Counted from the stretch's first letter, positions 27,487 to 36,927 are shown. The stretch: DNA of 64,000 nt from Yersinia similis (GCF_001053095.1 NZ_CGBP01000018.1:28450-92449); one strand, 5' to 3'. Translations and numbers: made by a program. The notes: generated from the letters alone by a model not told the origin.

Positions 27487-28436
27487 AGCGCGGCCCTTTA
27501 CGGCATCATCGTCTGACAACTGCGTTATTGGTCTGTAGCGCAGCGCAGCCGTTGACCGCCAGTGGAATAAATTCTGCGCAGATTATTGCTGGATCCCTCT
27601 CTCCATCCTGCCTTGAGTATCGAGTCTCGGGCATCTGTTATTGGCTATTTTGCTCTGTCTGGGGTTGCAAAATAAGGACGTCGGTCAGGGTTTCTCATTA
27701 TGTACCTAATGCCGTGATCTCCAGCTACGCCCAAACGGGGGCTAATCCGTGGTCTGAAGTCTCCGTATTGGGAACCGGCATTTCAGGTGTGGCACAAGGC
27801 GGTGGTAATAACGAGCAAAAGCGTGGATCACGCAAAAATAATCTACGGTTCAAAAATACTGATGCCATCGGGCATCCCGCATTGGCGACCCCGATGTTTA
27901 ACCACTTTCTCGGCTCAATGGGGTATTCCTGCGCCGGTTCAGCCCGCGCATTTGTGCCGTATTTCATCAGTACGTTGGATGGACTGGTCTGGCGCAGTGG
28001 CTTACCGGAATCACTCTATCCCGAAGCGCTTATCCCCGGTATTAGGGAAATTGGCTCCACAGTGATGGGTGATCTATGGGGAAATATTTATCCCCGGAGC
28101 GGATTTGTGACTCAAGTTAATGATTATAAAGCCGCGGCTGTGATTGCACAGCGCACGGCTGACATCATCACCCGTACCGGCCAGATACATGTCTATAACC
28201 CGATGACGGTCAACAAAAGAGACGGTTATTGGCCACCGGAGCCCGTCACTGAAAACACCGGAACCAAAAATCACCAATGGCAGCAACTGGTTCCCACAGT
28301 TTCTTCCTCCTGTGCCGTTTTCCCGCACCACAATAACCCGATAGCGGCAGACGGCGCTTACGCCTGGGCGCTATGGCAACCCTATTCCTGCTGTAAGAAG
28401 CGTGGGCAGCGCTTCCTCTTTAGCACTCGCTTTTAA
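27483..28436 (+). CDS. ICE transfer protein, PFL_4710 family (TIGR03756)
   Basis: A 317-residue secreted protein with a signal peptide (LLVCSAAQPLTASG). It is full length and Cys-rich, with family landmarks SPSCLEYRVSGICYWLFC, VSHYVPNAVISSY, LPESLYPEALIPG, LWGNIYPRSGF and C-terminal AWALWQPYSCCKKRGQRF. It is TraU-like in position and composition and is expected in the periplasmic part of the mating apparatus. Translationally coupled with the preceding gene. Confidence 0.85.
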   Translation: MKRGPLRHHRLTTALLVCSAAQPLTASGINSAQIIAGSLSPSCLEYRVSGICYWLFCSVWGCKIRTSVRVSHYVPNAVISSYAQTGANPWSEVSVLGTGISGVAQGGGNNEQKRGSRKNNLRFKNTDAIGHPALATPMFNHFLGSMGYSCAGSARAFVPYFISTLDGLVWRSGLPESLYPEALIPGIREIGSTVMGDLWGNIYPRSGFVTQVNDYKAAAVIAQRTADIITRTGQIHVYNPMTVNKRDGYWPPEPVTENTGTKNHQWQQLVPTVSSSCAVFPHHNNPIAADGAYAWALWQPYSCCKKRGQRFLFSTRF

Positions 28437-28459
28437 ATTCATAAGGACGTGTCGATACA

Positions 28460-29881
28460 ATGAAACAGAACCAATTTTTTAACATGGGTTTGATAGCCAG
28501 TTATGTCTTTTGGTGTTTGGCTGTTCCGGCACATGCCGCCTTTGGCTTGAAAGCTGAAGTCGGTGATGCGGGTTATGGCAAAGCGATAAAAGGCGCAGTC
28601 AGTGACAACCTTTTCTACAGCATTGGCGGTGGGACGGTGATATCACAGCCTCCGAGCAGCAATAATATGAAAAAGATCGGCTTAGGGATTAGTTGGAATA
28701 ATGACCTGATGTGCGGCAACTTTAATTTGAGTACCACGGTGAAAAATCAGCTTAATGGCGTGACAGATGGCTTTAAAAATATGATGGGAGACGTGATAAA
28801 CGGTGCTACCGGTATGGTTGCCAGCTTGCCTGCCATGATCATCCAACGCGCGAATCCTGGGTTATACGAGCTACTCACGAACGGTGTACTTCAAGCCAAT
28901 GTTGCCTTCGATAAGGCGCAGCTTAACTGCCAGTCGATGTCGAAAAAGATGGGCGATTATTGGCTGGGTAATCAATGGACGCAGGTTGCGGTGGGTGAGG
29001 AGTATCAGAACATCGTTTCCGGGACTTCCGATGCGGTCATGGCGGATAACAAACAAAAGCAGGCCACAGGTAAAGAGGGGGTGAAATGGATTGGTGGCCA
29101 GAAAAAAGGAGGCAGTGGCCAGCCAGCCATTAAGCCAACCTACGATTTGGCTAAAGCGGGCTATAACATGTTGAATAAACAGCCCGTAACCAGTAATGCC
29201 TCGATCAGCGACTCATCTTGTCATGGCTCTTTATGCCAAAAATATAAAACCAGCACAGAGGCAGCGGAGGCCGTAGTGCAGATCCTAGGAGATCGCGCCA
29301 TTCGGACTTGTGCCCAAGGGCCGGAGTGTGGAAGTGGCGGCCTTGATAATGAGTCAGGAACATCAACGCCGGGGAGAGGATTTTCCCCTATGTTGGAAGA
29401 GACCACTGCTGAGAATATGGGCATCCTCATCAAACTGGTAAATGGGAGTTTGGCACCGAATAGCACCCACTTGATGACATTGAAAACGGGAGATTTGACG
29501 GTCACTCGCGGCGTTATTCAGGCACTGAAAGATGACCCTGATAATGGCGCGTTGGTACGGCGTTTAGCCGGTGAACTGGCGATGGCCGATACCGTATCTA
29601 CTGCATTAGCCATGCGCCGGATGTTGGTTGTCGGTCAATCAGAACCCTATGCCGCAGGGCAAAAATTGGCAATGGACGAGTCAGATCGCCGTCTGGCGTT
29701 TCTCGACAGAGAAATTACGGCACTCAAGAATGAAATGGAGATACGTAACAGCATCAGTAATAACGCTATTTTGACGGCCATCAGGCGGCAGGAAGCGCGT
29801 GAAATTGATAACGGCCTACACCAGAATTCTCAGCAAAATGACCAGGCGGTTCATGATCTTAGCAAGCCTGCGGAGGAATAG
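28460..29881 (+). CDS. ICE transfer protein, PFL_4711 family (TIGR03755)
   Basis: A 473-residue secreted protein with a signal peptide ending VPAHA. Family landmarks: YYSIGGG-like FYSIGGGTVISQPPSS, GISWNNDLMCGNFNLSTTVKNQLN, NCQSMSKKMGDYWLGNQW, and a C-terminal helical region (ALAMRRMLVVGQSEPYA, ALKNEMEIRNSI). TraH-like by position. Two bases separate it from the next gene, indicating an operon. Confidence 0.85.
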   Translation: MKQNQFFNMGLIASYVFWCLAVPAHAAFGLKAEVGDAGYGKAIKGAVSDNLFYSIGGGTVISQPPSSNNMKKIGLGISWNNDLMCGNFNLSTTVKNQLNGVTDGFKNMMGDVINGATGMVASLPAMIIQRANPGLYELLTNGVLQANVAFDKAQLNCQSMSKKMGDYWLGNQWTQVAVGEEYQNIVSGTSDAVMADNKQKQATGKEGVKWIGGQKKGGSGQPAIKPTYDLAKAGYNMLNKQPVTSNASISDSSCHGSLCQKYKTSTEAAEAVVQILGDRAIRTCAQGPECGSGGLDNESGTSTPGRGFSPMLEETTAENMGILIKLVNGSLAPNSTHLMTLKTGDLTVTRGVIQALKDDPDNGALVRRLAGELAMADTVSTALAMRRMLVVGQSEPYAAGQKLAMDESDRRLAFLDREITALKNEMEIRNSISNNAILTAIRRQEAREIDNGLHQNSQQNDQAVHDLSKPAEE

Positions 29882-29883
29882 GC

Positions 29884-30234
29884 ATGCAGAAGACATCGGA
29901 TAAGCCCGCTTCGCGCCCGTGGTTAACGGTGAGTCGCGGGGTAAAAATAGCGTGGTGGACAGGGATACTGCTTCTGGGCGGTGGGATAACAGCACTGAGC
30001 ATCTCTCTGGCGGGGGATCCGGTGGCGCTATCTTCCTGGCTACAGCAGGCGAAATTACCGTTATTTTTCTGGCGGTTGGCTCTCTATGTCATCGTTACCG
30101 GCCTGTGGTTTCACCGGGTTCGGGCAGCCTTGTTGCGGCAAGCATCTTCATCAGGCGCGGTTTATCGTCTGGAGGCCATGATAGTCAGCTTGATGTTACT
30201 GATTGAGTTCACCTGTTATCGTTGGGGGATGTGA
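29884..30234 (+). CDS. Small integral membrane protein of the ICE transfer operon
   Basis: A 116-residue protein with hydrophobic segments at about 24-44, 60-78 and 95-112. It sits between PFL_4711-family and TraG genes, as in other PFGI-1-class ICEs, and overlaps traG (TGATG). Function unknown; presumably an inner-membrane component of mating-pair formation. Confidence 0.7.
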   Translation: MQKTSDKPASRPWLTVSRGVKIAWWTGILLLGGGITALSISLAGDPVALSSWLQQAKLPLFFWRLALYVIVTGLWFHRVRAALLRQASSSGAVYRLEAMIVSLMLLIEFTCYRWGM

Positions 30235-31745
30235 TGACAGCGGACAGTTATCTTGAGTTTTTCCTCGTTTTCCTTGGCTGGTTGATCAGTAACGCCCTGT
30301 GGGCAGTCATCACCTCCACGGGGTTATTTGTTTTGCCATTGGTACTGAAGGTCGTGAGTGTCTGGCTAAAAGTGCGTACTGAAGGTGATGACGAGGGTAA
30401 CAAAGGGACGCTGGCATTACCCCGAATAGAACAGGTGCTGTATGTGGCATTTGTCGTCATTCTATTCTGTGCGATGCCCTTCAAGGATGTGGATATCTCC
30501 ACCATGAAGTTTGACCGATCTCGCTCAACAGCCTGTGGAGTCAATGTTCCTCAACCCGATGAATCGGGGTATGGGGAGCTGCTGACTGATTTTAATGGGC
30601 AGACGGCTAAAGTCCCGATGTGGTGGTATCTGGTTCATAGCCTGTCAAAAGGCGTCACACATGCCGCTATTGCGTCCATCCCTTGTGGCACACAACTAAG
30701 GCAACTGCGTTTTGAGGTGCAACATACCCAGCTTGTTGATCCGGTGAACCGTCAGGAAGTGCAGGAGTTCGCTAATCAATGCTACTCCAAAGCGTATTTC
30801 AAGCTGAAATCCACCCATAACCCACGACTCACTGATGCCACCATTAATTCCGTTGGCTGGATAGGTTCAAGCTATTTCCTGAATACCGCAGGTTATTATG
30901 ATTATTACACCTCAACCTCACCGCGTTCACCGTGGCCGTACAGTGAGCGTCGAGACAGTGGTTATCCTGATGTGGGTCGCGGGGGATATCCAAGTTGCAA
31001 GAACTGGTGGAGTGCCACGGGAATAGGACTGAAAGCACGGTTGTTTGCGGCCTACGAGACTCGGACGGTGAATAGGATGAAATCTCGAGATCCGGCCAAC
31101 TGGGAAGAGAATTTACTGCGCTGGTTGGTCAGCCCCCAGAATATCTTGATGTCTGCCGGAGGAGAGAGCTACCTATCTGGAAATCAGCGTGGTACGAGTG
31201 GAAATATTGATACCGGTTTCAAACAACTTGTGAGCGGCCTGGGCGCACTCTCAGCGCAATCGACCCAGTTACCGGCGTTTGATGCCTTGCGTCAGGCATT
31301 GCCGATGGTACATGGCATCTTGATGATGGCGATGGTTATTTGTATTCCGCTGGTGATGCTGTTTGGTGCCTATGATCCCAAAGTGGTGGTGACGCTGACG
31401 TTTGCCCTGTTTGCGATGATTTTCGTGACATTTTGGTGGGAACTGGGCAGTTGGCTGGATGATCGACTGATTGAAATTGTGTACACCGGTGCTCGCGGGT
31501 ATTACGGCTGGTTTAGCAGTGTCGGGGCTGAAGGTTGGATCATGAATTTGGTTTTAGGGGCGATGTTTGTGGTGCTACCCGCATTTTGGTTTGCTGCTGT
31601 GGGTTGGAGTGGGGTGCACATAGGGCAGGTAATATCCCAATCAATTAATGGTGGTATTCAAGCGGCGCAACAAGCCGGTGCTGCTGGAGGACAAATGGCA
31701 ACAAATGCAGCGAAGACAGCGCTTAGCAGAGGAAAAAGAAAATGA
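30234..31745 (+). CDS. traG: TraG-like mating-pair stabilisation protein
   Basis: A 503-residue inner-membrane protein of the TraG N-terminal domain family: N-terminal TMs (residues 10-35, 60-80), a periplasmic middle with CSKA/CKNWW-type segments, and C-terminal TMs (350-420, 440-470). It is expected in mating-pair formation or entry exclusion. The start at 30234 overlaps the previous stop and has GGGGGA upstream. The next gene of typical ICEs in this class (DUF3742-type) is not found. Confidence 0.82.
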   Translation: MTADSYLEFFLVFLGWLISNALWAVITSTGLFVLPLVLKVVSVWLKVRTEGDDEGNKGTLALPRIEQVLYVAFVVILFCAMPFKDVDISTMKFDRSRSTACGVNVPQPDESGYGELLTDFNGQTAKVPMWWYLVHSLSKGVTHAAIASIPCGTQLRQLRFEVQHTQLVDPVNRQEVQEFANQCYSKAYFKLKSTHNPRLTDATINSVGWIGSSYFLNTAGYYDYYTSTSPRSPWPYSERRDSGYPDVGRGGYPSCKNWWSATGIGLKARLFAAYETRTVNRMKSRDPANWEENLLRWLVSPQNILMSAGGESYLSGNQRGTSGNIDTGFKQLVSGLGALSAQSTQLPAFDALRQALPMVHGILMMAMVICIPLVMLFGAYDPKVVVTLTFALFAMIFVTFWWELGSWLDDRLIEIVYTGARGYYGWFSSVGAEGWIMNLVLGAMFVVLPAFWFAAVGWSGVHIGQVISQSINGGIQAAQQAGAAGGQMATNAAKTALSRGKRK

Positions 31746-32726
31746 GATTTATAGGGATTGATATTATTATTCATATCAATCTCTTACTCATCATCACTTC
31801 TGATATTCCCAACGTAAAATCCATAGCCACTGTGCCCATCACGCCATCCATCATCTACATTTTCTGATTGAGTAAGGTCTCTTTTACTGACATCTATCAC
31901 GAAAATAAGAATAGAACAAAATGCATTTATTGTAGCAATCAGGCTATTGGTTATGGTTAACCGAGAGGTGTTTTCTTGATTATCAATATCCTTATTTTTC
32001 ATTGTTTATCCTTATAAATATTCTGTTTAAGTTATTAGCCTATATAAGTAAATAAAGTTAATTAATTATCAGATTTAAAATATCAACAATAAATACATTA
32101 AATTGTATCGTGCATCTGGAGTTATTAGCTTTTAGCATGCAAGGGCTTTAATTTAAAATATTTTGGAATGTCGATATGCCAAGAAAAAGGAAGTCATGCC
32201 ATTGAAACAACAAATAGTGTTTTTAGTCAAGACAGGCATCGCCGATGTGGCGGATAAAAATGAAATCTGGAATGCAGCGCAATAAAGCGGTTCAATGATT
32301 AAATATTTATGGGTGATTAAATTTAGCACGTTATCCATCAAATCCATCATGAGGTGAAACCAGTGAGCCAGCCCCCACCAAAGGGGCTGGCGAGTGGGAG
32401 CGGTTCCAGGACGGAACAAGTCCTGGAACACCGATTGTGGAGTTGTGGGTAACATTTATTAATAGCGATTGTTTATTATTTTTTTTGAGAATTAATCCTC
32501 ATCGGCAATCTTATTATAAGTTCATAGCATGCTAATAAATAATTTAAATTAAGTAGTGCCGATTAAATATAACTGTAATCTATTTCTTAAGCTTATTGAT
32601 TTGGATTTTATCTTTTAAAGTAGGGTGGAGAATATATTTCTCGTCACCTTTTAGCTATTTAGATAAGACGATGGTATAAAAAACATGAGGAAAGGCGATG
32701 TTTAGCTCAACATCGCCCATTAAAAA
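31746..32726. other. Non-coding or decayed region after traG
   Basis: About 980 bp without a recognisable gene. A 72-codon leftward frame (31784-32002) and a 100-codon leftward frame (32153-32455) exist but lack ribosome sites and recognisable motifs. Two strong hairpins are present: CCAGCCCC/GGGGCTGG (32370-32391) and GTTCCAGGAC/GTCCTGGAAC (32403-32429). Confidence 0.5.
31784..32002 (-). CDS. Hypothetical small membrane protein
   Basis: A 72-codon frame with one hydrophobic stretch (TNSLIATINAFCSILIFVIDV) and a charged C-terminus. Not recognised; upstream TAAGGAT gives a weak ribosome site. It could be real but evidence is slight. Confidence 0.25.
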   Translation of the reverse strand: MKNKDIDNQENTSRLTITNSLIATINAFCSILIFVIDVSKRDLTQSENVDDGWRDGHSGYGFYVGNIRSDDE

Positions 32727-33059
32727 TCACATACAAATATCAGTGGCCTGAGGCTCTATGGCATAAATATCGGCCCTGATATGTTGCTCTAATTGATTCA
32801 ACGTGGGGATCAATGAACTAATGGTGTTCAGGCTGTGCCCCAACTGATAAAGGCTGGTTGGCGTAAATTCCAATATATTATGACCAGAAAAGGTGATCAA
32901 GGAATCGCCCAAATAGTCCAAACAATGGCATAGCCCAGTACGCGCTTCGTCGCAATAATCTGCCAGTTGCAGGCGATCATCGGTATTCATGCTGGAAAAA
33001 CTCAACTTAGCCATGACGTCGGCCATGCTGGGATCAAAAGTATCGGTATCAAATAGCAT
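32727..33059 (-). CDS. Hypothetical protein downstream of an Icd-like gene
   Basis: A 110-residue soluble acidic protein (MLFDTDTFDPSMADVMAKLSF to QATDICM). It overlaps the Icd-like gene by 11 bp and is read in the same direction. Such two-gene modules (Icd-like plus small acidic partner) recur in P4-type prophages and ICEs; a second, different pair is at 42483-42882. Function unknown. The start at 33059 is used; the frame is open further upstream but that part duplicates the Icd-like gene in another frame. Confidence 0.6.
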   Translation of the reverse strand: MLFDTDTFDPSMADVMAKLSFSSMNTDDRLQLADYCDEARTGLCHCLDYLGDSLITFSGHNILEFTPTSLYQLGHSLNTISSLIPTLNQLEQHIRADIYAIEPQATDICM

Positions 33060-33255
33060 GGCCGTTCTCCAATGGTTTACAGGAAACAAATACCAGTGAG
33101 AAACCGGCCAGCAGACGACGCGCTTCACTTTCAGTGGTCGCCAATACTGAGATGAGACGCAAGGGATGTAACTCAGATAACAACGTGTTGGAGCGGGCAT
33201 TAAGGAAGGTGTAGAGCTTTGAATATGCACGTATGTTACTATTAGCGTTAGCCAT
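33049..33255 (-). CDS. Host cell-division inhibitor Icd/Ash-like protein
   Basis: A 68-residue protein whose C-terminal part (LRLISVLATTESEARRLLAGFSLVFVSCKP) matches the Icd/Ash family of P1- and P4-like phages. Icd of P1 inhibits cell division and is controlled by the C4 antisense RNA. Its leader shares sequence with that of the second Icd-like gene (see 33278-33318). Confidence 0.7.
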   Translation of the reverse strand: MANANSNIRAYSKLYTFLNARSNTLLSELHPLRLISVLATTESEARRLLAGFSLVFVSCKPLENGHAI

Positions 33256-33277
33256 AGCATTACCTCATATAATGATG

Positions 33278-33318
33278 TGGTTAGAGGCTCATAGGTGTTG
33301 TAGCACCTGTGGGCTTCG
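33278..33318 (-). ncRNA. C4-like antisense RNA or leader motif (copy 1)
   Basis: On the minus strand: CGAAGCCCA, then the hairpin AGGTG-CTACAA-CACCT, then GCCTCTAACCA, ending 22 bp before the Icd-like start. The second Icd-like gene has the same flanks with a different but still paired stem. In phage P1 and P7 a C4 RNA lies at this place. Candidate only. Confidence 0.45.
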
Positions 33319-33395
33319 TTCATTTAATAGTTGCAAAACATCACGTAATTGCGATGTAATTACAATCATATTATTCTAAGGATTTTGTAATTACA

Positions 33396-33566
33396 ATGTC
33401 AAGCGAAAAAATCAAAACAGATCAATACCAACTCCGTCTGGCTCATGAGTTTAGAAAACAGCTTGAAGAACAGGCTCGCAAAGATGGGGATACATCTCTT
33501 GCAACATGGATAAAACGAGTTTTGCGTAAGGAACTTCAGTCGCGAGATATTGAACCGAAAGGATAA
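33396..33566 (+). CDS. Arc-type ribbon-helix-helix protein
   Basis: A 56-residue protein too short for most gene finders: MSSEKIKTDQYQLRLAHEFRK..., a beta strand (DQYQLRL) followed by two helices (EFRKQLEEQARKDG and SLATWIKRVLRKELQ), the Arc/CopG fold. TCTAAGGAT lies upstream. It is divergent from the Icd-like gene and may repress it; that is inference. Confidence 0.6.
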   Translation: MSSEKIKTDQYQLRLAHEFRKQLEEQARKDGDTSLATWIKRVLRKELQSRDIEPKG

Positions 33567-33637
33567 TTGAATCTGGTCGCTCTCGTCGCGACTAATACAA
33601 ATAAATACAGCCCGATGAATCGGGCTGTTATGAATGA

Positions 33638-33955
33638 TCAGGCAAATACAACTTTCAGGCTACCAGGTGTGCGACGTGGTTTCCCAACGACAATTTGCAC
33701 ATCACGCCCCAAACGAGTCAGGCATTCCAACATTTTGGCCTCGCTGATCCCCCTGAACTGCCCACGTAACATATTAGACAGCTTAGGCTGAGTCATTCCG
33801 AGCAGTTTAGCGGCCTGTTCTTGTGTGAGGCGACGGCTTTTAATAATGTTGCCAATGGTGGTAGCGAGTTGCGCTTTTACCTGCATTTCTTCAGCATTAT
33901 CTTTGCCAAGATCGGCATAAACATTGCCGCTGCTGATTTCGATATCATGGCTCAT
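33638..33955 (-). CDS. Antitoxin, XRE/HigA type
   Basis: A 105-residue protein with a C-terminal Cro/C1-type helix-turn-helix (LTQEQAAKLLGMTQPKLSNMLRGQFRGISEAKMLECLTRLG), the layout of antitoxins paired with gp49/HigB-like toxins. AAAGGAG upstream of 33955 decides the start. It is second in the operon, overlapping nothing and following the toxin by 1 bp. Confidence 0.82.
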   Translation of the reverse strand: MSHDIEISSGNVYADLGKDNAEEMQVKAQLATTIGNIIKSRRLTQEQAAKLLGMTQPKLSNMLRGQFRGISEAKMLECLTRLGRDVQIVVGKPRRTPGSLKVVFA

Positions 33956-33956
33956 C

Positions 33957-34301
33957 TTATGCTCCTTTAGCATGGCTTTCTGCGGTTTTCAACCGTTCGC
34001 GGATCTTATCCATATCTGGTTTTGGCGTAGCTATTCCCGATGAGGATTTTTTCTGAAATGCATGTAAAACATACACCGCATCACCAAATTTGACGGTATA
34101 AACCGCTCGGTAGGTGTCACCGATGTAATCCTCAACAACTTCCAGTACACCTGCGCCACCAAACCCTTTCAAGGGCTTCGCTTGGGAATGTTTACTGCCC
34201 ATCTGTGCCAAATGCAGGCCGTAGCCGAAAATATCTTGTACATCTTCAGGTAGAGACTGAAGATCCTTTTTACTGCTACCAACCCAATAAAGTGGCTTCA
34301 T
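33957..34301 (-). CDS. Toxin, RelE/HigB (phage gp49-like) type
   Basis: A 114-residue protein: KPLYWVGSSKKDLQSLPEDVQDIFGYGLHLAQMG, then YRAVYTVKFGDAVYVLHAFQKKSSSGIATPKPD, the DUF891/gp49 ribosome-dependent or free mRNA interferase family. Toxin-first order (as in higBA) fits. The pair would act in maintenance of the element. Confidence 0.85.
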   Translation of the reverse strand: MKPLYWVGSSKKDLQSLPEDVQDIFGYGLHLAQMGSKHSQAKPLKGFGGAGVLEVVEDYIGDTYRAVYTVKFGDAVYVLHAFQKKSSSGIATPKPDMDKIRERLKTAESHAKGA

Positions 34302-34697
34302 CCGCTAATCCGTGCGTTAATTTATACCCATTTAGGTATAAATTAACATGCCATTTCGATTGGGGCAAATGCACATTTACGAAATTGTCATTTAGCCCCT
34401 CAGTATAATCACTACCGCGCAAGATGCCGCCGTGGTTATGGTTATCAACGACCACGCCATTAGATGAAGATTGTCCGCCAGAATGTTCGATATCACCGCT
34501 CATTTGGCCTCCACTCTTTACGTTTAAGATAGCTATCGTCAGCTTGTAGGTGCATTCCACTTCGTGCGCATCCAACAGAAAGTTATCCCATGTGTAATTT
34601 TCTCTTTCGATAACTATCTATTCTTACAGAAAAAATGTTTGTCCTAAAGTAGGGCTGAGTCATTGCTCGGTATGATGCTCATGATTATCATCGCCCG
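34302..34697. other. Gap between TA pair and Rpn gene
   Basis: A leftward 99-codon frame (34276-34575) overlaps the toxin start and contains SGDIEHSGGQSSSNGVVVDNH; it is not recognised and is not called. The stretch 34638-34675 is related to the last 50 bp of the window (see findings). Confidence 0.4.
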
Positions 34698-35618
34698 ATG
34701 AAAACGACCCCTACACCTCACGATGCTCTATTTAAGAATTTTATGACCCAGCCAGCAACGGCTTGTGACCTGCTGCAGTTTCATTTGCCGCCTGAATTAC
34801 GGCAACTTTGTGACTTGAGTTCCCTGCGGCTGGAATCCGGTAGTTTCATTGAAAACAACCTGCGTGCTTGCTACTCAGACGTGCTCTACTCGCTAAAAAC
34901 GACGGCGGGAGACGGTTATGTCTATGCCCTCATTGAACATCAAAGTTCCCCTGATAAACATATGGCTTTTCGCCTGATGCGCTACGCCATTGCGGCCATG
35001 CAGAGCCATCTGGAGGCAGGGCATGATAAGCTGCCGCTGGTGATCCCCATCCTCTTCTATCACGGAATGGTTACGCCGTACCCGCATCCGATGAGCTGGT
35101 TGAATGCCTTTCACCAGCCTGAACTCGCCGGGCAGTTGTACAGTGGTGATTTCCCACTGGTCGATGTGACCGTTATCCCCGATGATGAAATTATGACCCA
35201 CAAGCGCATAGCCCTGCTGGAACTGTTGCAAAAACATATTCGCCAGCGTGATTTGTCTGAGTTATTGGATCAACTGGTCATCCTGATAGCAAGCGGTTAC
35301 ACTACGGAAGAACAGCTAAAATCTGCGATAAATTACATTATACAGGTTGGCGAAACAGCCGAACCGGAAGTGTTCATCCGCAGCCTGGCTCACCGCTTAC
35401 CACAGCACGAGGAGTCACTGATGACGATTGCACAAAAACTGGAACAAAAAGGCCACCAAAAAGGGCGCCAAGAAGGTCGAATGGAAGGTCGTATGGAAGG
35501 GGCGCAAGAAACAGCACTGAAAATTGCCCGAACTATGCTAGCCAATGGTATTGACCGTGCTACGGTAGTGAAAATGACCGGTCTGAACGAAGAAGAACTG
35601 GCTCAAATTTGCCATTAA
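34698..35618 (+). CDS. Rpn-family recombination-promoting nuclease
   Basis: A 306-residue YhgA/Rpn protein. The PD-(D/E)XK nuclease domain shows TPHDALFKNFM, then YSDVLYSLKT (catalytic Asp) and YALIEHQSSPDKHMAFRLMRYA (E-x-Q). The C-terminal half carries the GRQEGRMEGRMEG basic/acidic repeat typical of the family and an Rpn_C helical tail. These proteins promote RecA-independent recombination and DNA transfer. A solitary gene; its upstream sequence recurs at the end of the window. Confidence 0.88.
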   Translation: MKTTPTPHDALFKNFMTQPATACDLLQFHLPPELRQLCDLSSLRLESGSFIENNLRACYSDVLYSLKTTAGDGYVYALIEHQSSPDKHMAFRLMRYAIAAMQSHLEAGHDKLPLVIPILFYHGMVTPYPHPMSWLNAFHQPELAGQLYSGDFPLVDVTVIPDDEIMTHKRIALLELLQKHIRQRDLSELLDQLVILIASGYTTEEQLKSAINYIIQVGETAEPEVFIRSLAHRLPQHEESLMTIAQKLEQKGHQKGRQEGRMEGRMEGAQETALKIARTMLANGIDRATVVKMTGLNEEELAQICH

Positions 35619-36122
35619 TTTACTGGCAAACATCACAGTTTTAACAGGCGATGTAATGTTAAATGTCGCCTGCTTACCTGTTCTTAGCCCCTAATCTCTT
35701 TCTGATGTGTCATTCACGATCGTTTCTTATTTCACCTCAATAGATGTAGTACCCAAAACACCAGCCCTATCGGCCAACTTGGCTTGTGATAATTTCGCTA
35801 TGTACTAGCTTAATCATATCTGCAATATCACAGAGAATTGTCATTGGTAGCCTCAGGGATACAAAATAAATGATCCATCTCACCGAATTTATTGACTTAG
35901 AAATGAATTAATATGCGTAGTATTAATAGAAGCAGTGGCAATAGCGAGTTGTCAGAAATAAGCACCATACAGTTACAGGCAAGGATGTGAATGTAATATA
36001 ATTGCAGTCCATGATTTAAACTTATTAATTTTTATTTAATATATTCAATTGTGGCGGGAAATATATATCTGTCTGTGTTTGCCGAATATAACGATGGTGA
36101 TTATTATATTCGATGTTATCCC

Positions 36123-36278
36123 GTTGTCATTGACAACACCCGATGTATCCATGCTCTGTAAGGATGCGCTGTAAAGCGAGCAAACCCGAGTTGCCCAGAC
36201 CTGAAATGCAACGCTTTTAGAGCGGTAACCCCCCTGAACCTTTGAGAGCGGGGATCGCGGGATTTCTGCGGTGAAGGT
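36123..36278 (+). ncRNA. Conserved structured ICE element, copy A1 (orphan)
   Basis: About 155 nt, roughly 80% identical to copy A2 at 37910. It begins with GTTGTC-ATT-GACAAC, then TGCTC...GAGCA enclosing 21 nt, a block with CGCTTTTAGAGCGGTAACC, and closes ACCTT...AAGGT. No gene starts directly after it, so its target was probably lost. RNA or ssDNA nature is inferred from compensated stems. Confidence 0.65.
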
Positions 36279-36445
36279 ATCTTTATCCCTCAATAAATGG
36301 CTTCTGCTAATGAGTAGAACCGCCATATCAGCACTGTGTTTTTTGGGTTTACGTCCAACAATCCCGGCAACATTTGCGGCTCTCTGCTATGCCAATTGGA
36401 ACATTTGGCATTTGCTAGAGCAGCATTTGGCGCGGGATATGTGCA

Positions 36446-36488
36446 GCGCGTCACTTGCGTGAAGTGAAACGAATACCAAGTGACGCGC
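36446..36488. repeat. 12-bp perfect inverted repeat
   Basis: GCGCGTCACTTG (36446-36457) and CAAGTGACGCGC (36477-36488) with a 19-nt spacer. It is not followed by T residues and not beside a gene. It could be a recombinase or relaxase recognition site. Confidence 0.6.
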
Positions 36489-36689
36489 GCAGCGCATAAC
36501 GAACAAACCCACCTAATTCGGGCATTAACGACGTCTGCTACGCTCTGATCAGCATGTGGTGCCTTGGCCGAACCTTGGGCTGCGTAACATTCAGAGCTGT
36601 CAGTAGGCATGACTTAAACAACCGCGTCGTAAAACGGGATGATCACAGAAAGACGCATATCTAATAAATAAAGGAGAAAAATCGACTCG

Positions 36690-36905
36690 CTAACGATGGC
36701 AGCGTCAGTGAAAACTGGCGGATGGAGGTGACCTGACAGTCGTCAGGATCCGGTGCAAACCGCAAGCAGCTCAGCGAGCTGTGGATACCTCACAAGAACT
36801 CAACATGTTGCCACCCCGATGTACAGTTATCAGTCGAGTCGCAGGAAGCGCAAATTAAACCGTGACGTCGGGGCCAAGATGTACACCGCTGTACTGAACG
36901 TTTTT
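36690..36905 (+). promoter_or_regulatory. Highly structured leader of the integrase-domain gene
   Basis: Several strong pairings occur in succession: CTGAC-AGTC-GTCAG, CAGCTC-AGC-GAGCTG, CCCCGA (36813-36818 region) with TCGGGG (about 36870), and GTACA-CCGC-TGTAC just before the gene, followed by a T tract. This is dense secondary structure for an intergenic region and may be an RNA leader or a recombination site. Confidence 0.5.
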
Positions 36906-36927
36906 TATGGATGAAAAGGGGAGGGCG

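Larger units (their letters stand above)
35619..36927. other. Gene-poor 1.3-kb region with structured DNA
   Basis: No recognisable gene. It contains a post-rpn hairpin (AGGCGA...TCGCCT near 35647-35672), copy 1 of the conserved element (36123-36278), a 12-bp perfect inverted repeat (36446-36488) and a highly folded leader before the integrase gene (36690-36905). Short frames at 36271-36462 (+) and 36290-36610 (-) look spurious. Confidence 0.55.

Noticed and set aside
32153..32455. 100-codon leftward frame
   Set aside because: Covers two strong hairpins, lacks a ribosome site and resembles no family I recognise.
34276..34575. 99-codon leftward frame upstream of the RelE-like toxin
   Set aside because: Overlaps the toxin start, no clear ribosome site, composition not convincing; left uncalled.
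36271..36610. Opposing frames of 63 and 106 codons
   Set aside because: They run through the 12-bp inverted repeat and part of the structured element; no motifs or ribosome sites.
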